Positions 12,120 to 19,241 of a stretch of 25,514 nucleotides of DNA are shown piece by piece. The first letter of the stretch is position 1. Each line of letters opens with the position of its first letter. The stretch is from a virus: IMG/VR virus record IMGVR_UViG_3300022934_000161, positions 1 to 25,514 of that record. One strand, written 5' to 3'. The notes beneath the pieces were generated by a model. That model ran no database searches and was not told the DNA's origin. It was given only the letters and a program-made list of their open reading frames with translations. The position numbers were made by a program, and so were the translations under genes.

Positions 12120-12974
12120 TCAGAGCGTCTCCATCGTCTGAAAGACAACCTGTTGCTTTTTGTGGTCATGGGTAAAGCGTAGCCACCACCCGCCGAGCGG
12201 TTTGGGTGGAGCGCCTCGTTCCACGTGCCAACCACCCTGCGTGTTGTACTCCTGCTTGTACGTAGACACGCACAGATGCACCTGCGGCTTGAGCGATAAC
12301 TTGCCGTAGTCGGAGATGGATTCCTTGACCAACTCAACGCGCCACCGCTCGTGTATGTGTCCCGTTACCACGATGTCGGCATCGTAGTACTGGCGGCGAT
12401 TCGTGCCTATGACCCCCTTGGAAACCGGTCCTCCGCCTCCACTTCCATGAAAATATCGCAGCCAGACGCTTTTCCTCTTGTGTGGCGTGGCAAAGCGAAG
12501 TTTGATATAGCCACCATAGCCGCCAACCTGAACGTTCGATCCTGTCTCCTTGTTTAGCCGATAGGCGAAGCGAGCGAGGATGTCCGTCTGGTGATGTTTT
12601 ATGATCGCGGTCTCATGGTTGCCATATCCGAGAACGGCGAACTGGTGGGCGTACGGTTTGAAAAAATCAACCGCCGTGTTCGGTACGTCATCGAAGTATT
12701 CCTCGCCTCGGTGGATGGGTCGCAGAGCATCCGAGGACTTGCGCCTGTCATACTTGCCCTGCATCAAACAGAAGAAGTCTCCAACGTCGATGACCGGAGC
12801 GTTGCGCTCCTTTGCCAATTCGAGATGCTTCTTTTGCAGCGACCAGTCGGAGTGCTGATTGTCCCAATGGCGGTCTCCGGTCAGGAGTACCCATTGCTCC
12901 CAGTCCTTGTTTTCGAACTCATCCGTAAACTCGATCTGGTGAGCGTCTGGTCCGAGCCGAGAGACGTTCCACAT
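12120..12974 (-). CDS. Calcineurin-like metallophosphoesterase
   Basis: This 284-aa protein carries the metal-binding motifs of the calcineurin-like phosphoesterase fold in order: DRH (D34, H36) in LLTGDRHWDN, GD (D66) in VIDVGDFF, GNHE (N119, H120), H176 in YFHGSG, and GHIH (H206, H208) in VVTGHIHERW. It should bind two metal ions and cleave phosphate esters; the substrate could be DNA ends, nucleotides or a protein phosphate. It is the last gene of the late block, 12 bases after the tail-associated gene before it, at the convergent end beside the early nuclease. That position suggests a late accessory role, but the substrate cannot be read from sequence. Confidence 0.85.
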   Translation of the reverse strand: MWNVSRLGPDAHQIEFTDEFENKDWEQWVLLTGDRHWDNQHSDWSLQKKHLELAKERNAPVIDVGDFFCLMQGKYDRRKSSDALRPIHRGEEYFDDVPNTAVDFFKPYAHQFAVLGYGNHETAIIKHHQTDILARFAYRLNKETGSNVQVGGYGGYIKLRFATPHKRKSVWLRYFHGSGGGGPVSKGVIGTNRRQYYDADIVVTGHIHERWRVELVKESISDYGKLSLKPQVHLCVSTYKQEYNTQGGWHVERGAPPKPLGGWWLRFTHDHKKQQVVFQTMETL

Positions 12975-12986
12975 AATGCCGGTGGT

Positions 12987-13532
12987 TTATTGATCCCAAA
13001 TAGGACTTGCCGCCACATCATACTGCGCCGCCTGTTGTTCAGTAATCGTGGCAATTTCGGCTTCAACGGCGTCAGATGCAACACGCACCGCTTTAATCGC
13101 AGTCCATGCTGCGCTCATGGCGTTCCACTCGTCATCACCAACCTCCCCGTCTGCGACCTTCTCAACGGCTCGTGCTGTGTAGTTTCGCTGCTTCCATTCG
13201 GGCAGGATGGCAAGGATGCGGCGGTTGGCTTCTCCCTTTGCCGATTCAATAAGGCGATTCTTCCACTCGGCAAGCGCGGCTGTTCTGTCGGCAACGCTGT
13301 CGGCAACCCATGAAAGGACAACAGCATCGCCAACCTTCTCTGTTGCGGGTCTGTACCTATCAAGAGGCGTATCTGAAGGTCTGCCATCATCGCTCAAGGC
13401 AACAGCGCCAATGCTCTCCAACATCTGTTCAGTTGGATCGTCGGGAATAGACACGTTTGGGAAAGTGCGGCGTAGCGCATCCATGCCCTCGCCGATTAAC
13501 GTGCCATCATCGTGTGCGTATATTTTAGACAT
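12987..13532 (-). CDS. Tail-fibre-associated protein, possible fibre assembly factor
   Basis: This 181-aa protein starts MSKIYAHDDGTLIGEGMDAL. ATG 13532 overlaps the previous stop. The central and C-terminal part holds SAKGEANRRILAILPEWKQR, NYTARAVEKVADG, and a final helix with WNAMSAAWTAIKAVRVASDA. This module, with EAxRRI-A--PEWKQRN and an AW--IKA-R-ASDA helix, recurs in small proteins beside phage tail-fibre genes. By position after the fibres it could help fold or attach them, as tail fibre assembly proteins do, or it could be a distal tail part. Family assignment is from memory of the pattern. Confidence 0.6.
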   Translation of the reverse strand: MSKIYAHDDGTLIGEGMDALRRTFPNVSIPDDPTEQMLESIGAVALSDDGRPSDTPLDRYRPATEKVGDAVVLSWVADSVADRTAALAEWKNRLIESAKGEANRRILAILPEWKQRNYTARAVEKVADGEVGDDEWNAMSAAWTAIKAVRVASDAVEAEIATITEQQAAQYDVAASPIWDQ

Positions 13533-14313
13533 CCAAGTATAGTGTTTTGTCTGATATAGAAAGACCACGCGATGCCGCGTTCTGTGCGCTGCTTCCAGAG
13601 AATCGATCAGCAACAGCCTCAAGCCATGCCATCGTGTGTGCGTGGGTGGGCGCTTTTCCTTCACGCAATAGCGCATCCTCCTGTTGCAGCAGGGATGACA
13701 CCTCGGCTTGTGCTACCGCGCCGTTAATACCAATGTTGAACAAGTAGATCAGGTTGCCTTCGTCGATAACACCGCCGCGAGCGCGAGCAGCGTGTAATGC
13801 TTGCGAGAAGGCAGTCATTATGTGATGCCTCTCCTGATCTTTTTCGTAGTCCTCCTCGGTTAGATACTCAACTCCCATGCTTTCGAGAACGCTGTCATAC
13901 TGCGCGATTAGGTACGCGAGTTTTCGTATTGCGCCCCGCGCCGCTGCCTCCAGATTCGATAGGTGTATTGTAATTTCGTCTATGTCGATCTGAAGCACCT
14001 CTGCCTTGTAACCTTTTGCCCCTTCAAGCAGGCGCTGCTTTCTGTCGCGCTTGGCTCGCTTGCGGCGCACCTTGATTGATGCTTCCTCCAATGCGTGTCT
14101 TGTCCTCTGAATTGATGCGAGTAGGTGCTTTAGCGTTCCGGTCTGCGTCAAGTCTACAACGTCGAGCGTTGTGGTCTTATACTGAGACGAGGATTTATTA
14201 AAGACTTCGGACGCAGCAACGGTGGCAGGCAATCTCTTCTCGATGCGCTCAATAGCGCCGATAACGTTTGCCGCCTCGGGCAATGTGCTAAGCAAGGCAA
14301 TGTCAGTATTCAC
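13525..14313 (-). CDS. Conserved phage protein of unknown role, GTG start
   Basis: This 262-aa protein starts at GTG 14313, which has GGAGG six bases upstream (a strong SD) and forms GTGA with the stop of the previous gene; the frame's TTG at 14340 is not needed. It is helical throughout, with a basic coiled coil (VRRKRAKRDRKQRLLEGAKG) and a conserved-looking core: QYDSVLESMGVEYLTEEDYE, then HHIMTAFSQALHAARARGGV and GNLIYLFNIGINGAVAQAEV. I recall similar cores in uncultured marine phages without a named function. Its place between fibre genes suggests a structural or assembly role in the tail. Confidence 0.65.
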   Translation of the reverse strand: MNTDIALLSTLPEAANVIGAIERIEKRLPATVAASEVFNKSSSQYKTTTLDVVDLTQTGTLKHLLASIQRTRHALEEASIKVRRKRAKRDRKQRLLEGAKGYKAEVLQIDIDEITIHLSNLEAAARGAIRKLAYLIAQYDSVLESMGVEYLTEEDYEKDQERHHIMTAFSQALHAARARGGVIDEGNLIYLFNIGINGAVAQAEVSSLLQQEDALLREGKAPTHAHTMAWLEAVADRFSGSSAQNAASRGLSISDKTLYLDV

Positions 14314-15227
14314 GAAAGCCCTCCATGAGCGTCTGAGCAACCCGCAGGAGATATCCTTGCTTGCGTTAAGTCACCGAAGTCGGTGGCGTTACCCGTCGAA
14401 TCAATGGTAACGTAGTCAATAGTATTTGTAACGATTCCGGTATATCCACCGCCAAATACTCCTCTTGTTGATGACGAGCAAGCCGCATTAGTTGCTACTG
14501 AAGCGCTTAAATCACCAAAGTCTGTGGCGTTACCTGTCGATGCAATAGTAATGTAGTCAATCGTATTGACAGTACTATAAGAACCATTTGTGGTATCCCC
14601 ACCGCCGAACAATCCGCGCGTTGATGACGAGCAACTTGATAATCTATTCCTCGCTTGCGTTAGATCACCAAAGTCGGTGGCATTACCAGTAGATGCAATA
14701 GTGACGTATTGAATAACGTTTTGACTCATGAAAGTATATCCACCGCCAAATATGCCTCGTGTTGGTGATGAGCAAGCAGAAAGATAACTTGTGCCTCCCG
14801 GCCATAATAAATCACCAAAGTCGGTGGCGTTGCCAGTAGAGGCGATGGTAATATAATCTATGTAGTTGCCGTTCGACCCCGTAAAAATGCCGCGTGTAGA
14901 GGACGAGCAACCTGCCATGCCTTGTCCATCAAAGTTAAGATCACCAAAATCTGTCGCATTTCCCGGTGATGCAATAGTAACATAGTCTATCGTGCGATAA
15001 TCGCTTAACCCACCAGCCCACACACCTCGCGTAGATGATGAGCAAGCACCCAATCCATACCGCGCAGCAGTTAAGTCACCGAAGTCGGTGGCGTTACCCG
15101 TTGATGCAATAGTAATGTAGTCAATAGTATTCCGGTCAACACCGGCATCAGTCCCACCGCCAAACAACCCACGACCGGCATCGCCGCCTGCCGCCCTTCT
15201 GAACGCTAACATTGCCGGTGTAAACAT
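14310..15227 (-). CDS. Six-repeat beta-propeller-like tail protein
   Basis: This 305-aa protein is almost entirely made of six repeats of 43-51 residues. Each has the core TIDYITIASTGNATDFGDL, then a variable stretch, CSSSTRG and an FGGG turn. TGNATDFGDL begins near residues 43, 88, 131, 180, 231 and 278. The first unit opens with RGLFGGG and the last ends CSDAHGGL, so the chain can close like a beta propeller. The part that varies lies between DL and CSSS and at the FGGG loop, as expected for exposed loops. It is placed among fibre genes and is likely an adhesin or receptor-binding part of the tail. A six-bladed propeller is inferred from the count. Confidence 0.8.
   Translation of the reverse strand: MFTPAMLAFRRAAGGDAGRGLFGGGTDAGVDRNTIDYITIASTGNATDFGDLTAARYGLGACSSSTRGVWAGGLSDYRTIDYVTIASPGNATDFGDLNFDGQGMAGCSSSTRGIFTGSNGNYIDYITIASTGNATDFGDLLWPGGTSYLSACSSPTRGIFGGGYTFMSQNVIQYVTIASTGNATDFGDLTQARNRLSSCSSSTRGLFGGGDTTNGSYSTVNTIDYITIASTGNATDFGDLSASVATNAACSSSTRGVFGGGYTGIVTNTIDYVTIDSTGNATDFGDLTQARISPAGCSDAHGGLS
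14369..15101 (-). repeat. DNA-level repeats within the propeller gene
   Basis: The repeat TCACCAAAGTCGGTGGC, with one to three changes, occurs six times on the plus strand (near 14371, 14513, 14666, 14813, 14942 and 15076), about 130-155 bases apart. It codes for the NATDFGD core of each unit. Such repeats allow recombination that could add or drop units. Confidence 0.85.
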
Positions 15228-15228
15228 C

Positions 15229-15933
15229 TTACTTGCTGTCTAAGGATGAGACAATGCCATGCCATGTAGTGCCGCCATCGCGGGTATAGAACACAAGTAT
15301 GTCAACGCCTGATGCGGTCAAGGTAGGAGCGGCTCCTCCCTCCCAGTCTACGGCAGCAGGAAATGTCAGCGTATATGCGCCTCCATTGGTTAACTCAAGC
15401 ACAAAACTGGTAGCGTCACCGGATGCGATAGGATTCGAGAACGTCAGCGTGAGGTTGCCGCCAATCGTTGCCGTGTGGACGTTTCCGTTTTCAAGATCAA
15501 TCGTCGTGGCTGTGGTTATGCTGCCGTGAGCGTAGACCTCCATCGCATAATCTTTGACGAGCGGACGAGTGAGCAAATTGTCTTGCAGATTTGCCTCTGC
15601 TGCAAACGTCAGCGTATTTGCTGAGGTGTCAATCGTTTTGTTTGTTAGCGTCTGCGTGTCACTCGTTCCGACAATCGTACCAGACGGAGCGGTTACGGCT
15701 GATGTTGCGCCGCCGCTTATCTTGACGATCCCATTATATGCCGACACATCTGCCTCCAACCCGCCTCTTTCATGCGCTATGGTCCCTGTAATCTTAGACG
15801 CAGGTACTTCTGCACCGCTGCCTTTGAGCAGGTTGGCAATCTGGACGCCTTCATCATTGACCCCATCGGTCACATACAACCGATCAGTCCCATCTGGCGC
15901 TGTGTTTTCTGTTAAGTCGTGTACTGTTGCCAT
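15229..15933 (-). CDS. Tail fibre-like protein with phage fibre repeat motif
   Basis: This 234-aa protein begins MATVHDLTENTAPDGTDRLY and has AHERGGLEADVSAYNGIV, then GTSDTQTLTNKTIDTSANTL, a motif widespread in phage tail fibres, and a C-terminal beta domain (VHTATIGGNLTLTFSNPI) with GGTTWHGI. The HERGGLEADV and SDTQTLTNKTI segments are typical fibre shaft parts. ATG 15933 has AGGG seven bases upstream. It probably forms a trimeric fibre or fibre adapter. The propeller gene starts two bases after its stop. Confidence 0.75.
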   Translation of the reverse strand: MATVHDLTENTAPDGTDRLYVTDGVNDEGVQIANLLKGSGAEVPASKITGTIAHERGGLEADVSAYNGIVKISGGATSAVTAPSGTIVGTSDTQTLTNKTIDTSANTLTFAAEANLQDNLLTRPLVKDYAMEVYAHGSITTATTIDLENGNVHTATIGGNLTLTFSNPIASGDATSFVLELTNGGAYTLTFPAAVDWEGGAAPTLTASGVDILVFYTRDGGTTWHGIVSSLDSK

Positions 15934-15936
15934 TGT

Positions 15937-16530
15937 TTATCCCTGAATCGGTGTCGCTTCTAAAAAGGAAAGCCCGTCAGCCTGATACCACGTACTGTTG
16001 TCATCTGCGGTTTTTGCATAACTAAGATACATTGATGAATCCTGTTCACACACCGCTATCATGTCAACCCAAAGAACCGTCTTGTCTGTAAATGTTACGT
16101 TGTTGGTTCCTCTTATTTGAAAGCGCAACCCAGTATTCCCGCTTGTAGAAATCTCATCCTCAATAGTTAGGAAGTCCATTAGACTTGCCTCAAGTGCGCG
16201 ATTTACAATGTGTGCCAGATAAATCTTGATTCCGCTACCTAGATAGATTCCGGCGGTGCATCTATCGTCTGTGGTGTCTGCAACTGGTTTTGCAAGGGTT
16301 AAGCACCCACGAACATAATACATCTGTCCGGCTGATAGCGAAACGGTTGGACCCTGCCTTACGTCTGTGTTAGCCGATACGGCTCCAGTTGTAATCTGGT
16401 TGTATTTGAGTAGATAGGTATCTGAATCTGCTGTGCCATTGTCATCGCCCCGATTGATTGTCGTGTTGAGCGATTGCCACGCTGTGCGTGTTACTGTGTC
16501 ATCTGTTTGTGGAAATACTGTGGTAGCCAT
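15937..16530 (-). CDS. Distal tail or receptor-binding protein, paralogous start with the next gene
   Basis: This 197-aa protein starts at ATG 16530, which forms TAATG with the previous stop (the frame extends ten codons further). The first 18 residues (MATTVFPQTDDTVTRTAW) match 11 of 18 of the neighbour's start, so both probably share an attachment peptide. The rest is beta-rich with GQMYYVRGCLTLAKPV and FLTIEDEISTSGNTGLRFQI, like carbohydrate-binding or virion surface domains. It is placed between tail tip and fibre genes. The function is inferred from position and composition. Confidence 0.6.
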   Translation of the reverse strand: MATTVFPQTDDTVTRTAWQSLNTTINRGDDNGTADSDTYLLKYNQITTGAVSANTDVRQGPTVSLSAGQMYYVRGCLTLAKPVADTTDDRCTAGIYLGSGIKIYLAHIVNRALEASLMDFLTIEDEISTSGNTGLRFQIRGTNNVTFTDKTVLWVDMIAVCEQDSSMYLSYAKTADDNSTWYQADGLSFLEATPIQG

Positions 16531-17303
16531 TATCCAAGCAACCTCCGAGCATATATCCACGAGTTCGCCTGAACGGTAGATGCCGCTGCGTTACTTGAGT
16601 TTTGCGCCCATTTAAGCCCAACGGTCCCGCCAGTTGTCGTTGTCAAGATTCCCCGGACCAGAAAATCACCAACAGAGGCAGACGAGTATGGCGTACCCAC
16701 CACGGCATAGGTAAATCCATCTGCTGCGCCCGGTCCCGCAAAACTGTAAGGATCACCAGAATCGAATCCTACGAGATCGAAGGAGATTCCACCGCCACCG
16801 TCAGTTGTTCTTAGGGCAAGGACAACATCCCACGTTGACCCCGCCTCTGCCGTCCACACGAGTTCGTCATCGTTTTGCAGGGTCGTGCTTGAGGTTACAG
16901 ACTCGTCCGCGCTTTTGATAATGCCTACGTTGTAGTCGTTTGCGATACTTTTCTTGTGTGATACCGCTGTCACACCTGATCCATCTGTTGTGGCTGTGCC
17001 GAGAAAAAGCGAATCGGCAGGCTGCGTCCCGCTCGTGTTTACCGTAAACGTGCCATCGTCGTTTAGGTAGACGTAGTTCGTAGAACTGGCTGACAGAGCC
17101 TCTACCTGCGTACCGTCTGACACCACCTCAAAGCCATTGACGAAACACGTACCGGAAGATATATCTACGTTAAGACCTGTACCTGCTGATAGGATGTAGC
17201 CGCTTACGCGATACTCTGTGGCAACCGCAATGGTCTTGTTCGCCGAAGTCCATGCCGCCTCGGTGATCTGATCGCCTGCTTCTGGGAATACTGTGGTAGC
17301 CAT
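16530..17303 (-). CDS. Tail tip or fibre protein, paralogous start
   Basis: This 257-aa protein begins MATTVFPEAGDQITEAAW and shares its start with the following gene. The middle part has VSGYILSAGTGLNVDISSGT, then FVNGFEVVS and VYLNDDGTFTVNTSG, a pattern common at the N-terminus of phage tail proteins that carry baseplate or fibre domains. The C-terminal domain is Ser/Thr/Gly-rich beta (STWDVVLALRTTDGGGG). It is coupled by TAATG on both sides. It is probably an adsorption-apparatus component. Confidence 0.65.
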   Translation of the reverse strand: MATTVFPEAGDQITEAAWTSANKTIAVATEYRVSGYILSAGTGLNVDISSGTCFVNGFEVVSDGTQVEALSASSTNYVYLNDDGTFTVNTSGTQPADSLFLGTATTDGSGVTAVSHKKSIANDYNVGIIKSADESVTSSTTLQNDDELVWTAEAGSTWDVVLALRTTDGGGGISFDLVGFDSGDPYSFAGPGAADGFTYAVVGTPYSSASVGDFLVRGILTTTTGGTVGLKWAQNSSNAAASTVQANSWIYARRLLG

Positions 17304-17746
17304 TATGCGTCAGCGAAGGTTATGGTCCATGTTACGTTGATGCTCTTGGTGGCATCCTTGACGATAGCCGTTGCCAAGACGGAGCGGCAGAACATCGTCC
17401 CGCCTGATGCCGCGTCGAACATACCCAACTCGGCGATGGTGTTGCCGTTGGCTTCTGCCTTAGAGAAGAACGCCTTAAAGGTAGCGACTGCGCCCGATGC
17501 GAAGTCTGTGACGATGGCGTTGCGGTCCACCTCTGCTCCAAGCGCCGTGTCTGTCGTAGCCGCCGCCGTGTCATCCGTGCCGATGCCAATGTGAGACGGG
17601 AAGGTTGTCGAGTCCTGCGCCCATACAGCAGCAATACGAGCCACGCCGTTATTCGTGACCACGTTATTTTGCTCGTATACGGTCGTGCCTTCGTCGGTAA
17701 TGACTTCAACAGTCACCCGTCCGTGTGGTCGTATGTTATCCGACAT
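17303..17746 (-). CDS. Tail structural protein following the tail hub
   Basis: This 147-aa protein starts MSDNIRPHGRVTVEVITDEG. ATG 17746 is the in-frame start that overlaps the stop of the tail hub gene; longer frames to 17818 are possible but would overlap far into that gene. It has YEQNNVVTNNGVARIAAVWA and NGNTIAELGMFDAASGGTMF, which resembles the small phage tail proteins with an N-N-x-V-T-N-x-G motif found beside hub genes. No precise family name can be given. Confidence 0.65.
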   Translation of the reverse strand: MSDNIRPHGRVTVEVITDEGTTVYEQNNVVTNNGVARIAAVWAQDSTTFPSHIGIGTDDTAAATTDTALGAEVDRNAIVTDFASGAVATFKAFFSKAEANGNTIAELGMFDAASGGTMFCRSVLATAIVKDATKSINVTWTITFADA

Positions 17747-19241
17747 GGAATCCATCAATGTATGTGTCTGTGCCATTGACTGTGTAGGCTCCTGTGTAGG
17801 TGGTCCCGCTTGCGGCATCGGCTGCGGTTGCGTTGTCCTTCTCGCTGTTTAACAGACGAAGCACCTCATTGTCCCGCACAACAAACTTACGGTCTTGTCG
17901 GGTTTTCTGCTTCCAGTAGGACCACCCGGCAACGGTCTGCGTTGCGGCGGCGGTAACATCGAAGGATAGTTGCCCGTCATGTCGTAAAGATGCCCCGATC
18001 CTTTCGATCAAAAAGTTGGCATCAATGCCATGCTCGGGAAGGTTGATGTATTGCGTCTGCCCTGCTTCGAGATTGACCTGATCTGTTGTATAGCGGCAGG
18101 TAATACGGGGCTGTGAATACTGGTTCAGGATGGACTGCGCTTTTAGTTCAGCGGCTTCGGCATTATCAACGTCAGTTGCATCTACTACAGAGACATATTG
18201 ACCAAGACCGGATTCTATTGCCTCGCGTTGCAAGATGCTTTCGTCGGAAATAGCATTCACAATAATCGGGAATCTTGCCTTGTATGTAATCTTGATTTTG
18301 TCCGTTGATGAAAGTACAGTACCCGCCGAGTCCTGTGTAATTACTGGTGATCCGCTGTTGTAGTACCAATCGCTCACAGTCCCAATACCATTGACGCCAA
18401 CTGTTTGGGCGCTGTATCCGCTGCCTGTATCAACTTCTATTGTTGGTGTTGCGCCTATTTCTGCGCCAACCACGAATGTTCTTTTATCACCATCGCCACG
18501 TTGCACTTCAATGGTATCGGTTTCGTCAGTCGTTGTACCCGCCCTTAGATACACAACGTTTCGAAAACTGCCGCGAACGGTAGAGAACTCTATCGACTTA
18601 TAAGGTCTGTTAGAAGATGTGATTGCAAAAGGTGCAGGAGCGGCTTCAACGGATCGAAAGTTTAGTTTTTTGTCCTTGTCGATATTCCAGAAGAAGCCGC
18701 TGATTTCTGCCAACTCGTCAAAGATCAACTCATAGGACACGTAGTTCCACGGCATATAGTCAATATATGCGCCATCATCTATATCCCCGGCGGTTATACC
18801 GTAGCCAGAAAGACCGGGCGAAGATACTGAAGATGAGATCCAACTTCCGGCAGTTTGCGCGGCAGTAGCATCTGCTACAATTTGCCTTCCTGCAATTTCG
18901 GAAAAGTCAATGCACCGATAGGTAAAGCGTATCGTCGTGGTCTCGCCTACGGTGATGTCCGTTTCTGAAATGCTCTCAACGGTCCCGCCCCAATAGACAG
19001 TCTGCTGCGCCAATTCAAGATTGCCGCCGCCTGCCAGTTCAAGATTGCCCCCGCCTGCTAACTCCAAAGGTGCACCGCCATCATCCCAAACAATTACATC
19101 CTCGCCCCACGTGCATGACGGGCTGCTGCCTATCTCTTGAAAGGACAACGTGCCGCGCTGTGTAACGGCATCCTCGAAACGGAAAGACTCCTTCACGAAG
19201 TCAATATCCGTACCCGCTTGGTTTTTGATTGCTATTCCCAT
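17736..19241 (-). CDS. Tail hub / distal tail protein (gp27-like region)
   Basis: This 501-aa protein lies directly after the tape measure gene, where the tail hub or baseplate protein belongs. The N-terminal third is beta-rich (TLSFQEIGSSPSCTWGEDVI), followed by TTTIRFTYRCIDFSEIAGRQ; the middle has FFWNIDKDKKLNFRSVEAAP, a segment typical of hub proteins with a gp27/gp44-like fold. The C-terminal part has YTTDQVNLEAGQTQYINLP and LIERIGASLRHDGQLSFDVT, again as in hub proteins. Residues 59-78 are a tandem repeat (LELAGGGN x2 and LELA). It probably forms the ring that anchors fibres and passes DNA and tape measure. Confidence 0.75.
   Translation of the reverse strand: MGIAIKNQAGTDIDFVKESFRFEDAVTQRGTLSFQEIGSSPSCTWGEDVIVWDDGGAPLELAGGGNLELAGGGNLELAQQTVYWGGTVESISETDITVGETTTIRFTYRCIDFSEIAGRQIVADATAAQTAGSWISSSVSSPGLSGYGITAGDIDDGAYIDYMPWNYVSYELIFDELAEISGFFWNIDKDKKLNFRSVEAAPAPFAITSSNRPYKSIEFSTVRGSFRNVVYLRAGTTTDETDTIEVQRGDGDKRTFVVGAEIGATPTIEVDTGSGYSAQTVGVNGIGTVSDWYYNSGSPVITQDSAGTVLSSTDKIKITYKARFPIIVNAISDESILQREAIESGLGQYVSVVDATDVDNAEAAELKAQSILNQYSQPRITCRYTTDQVNLEAGQTQYINLPEHGIDANFLIERIGASLRHDGQLSFDVTAAATQTVAGWSYWKQKTRQDRKFVVRDNEVLRLLNSEKDNATAADAASGTTYTGAYTVNGTDTYIDGFHVG
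19008..19068 (-). repeat. 24-bp tandem repeat in the tail hub gene
   Basis: About two and a half copies of a 24-base unit (plus-strand TTGCCGCCGCCTGCCAGTTC and four more bases) code for LELAGGGN. Copies differ at a few third positions. The repeat keeps the frame and probably makes a short flexible loop. Confidence 0.8.

Noticed and set aside
12591-13313. Plus-strand open frame of 240 codons
   Set aside because: It lies opposite the metallophosphoesterase with its complete active site and the fibre-associated gene; no start signal or recognisable domain.
14369-15101. Regularly spaced DNA repeats as a CRISPR array
   Set aside because: The repeats are short, vary in sequence, are spaced 130-155 bases apart and code in frame for protein units.
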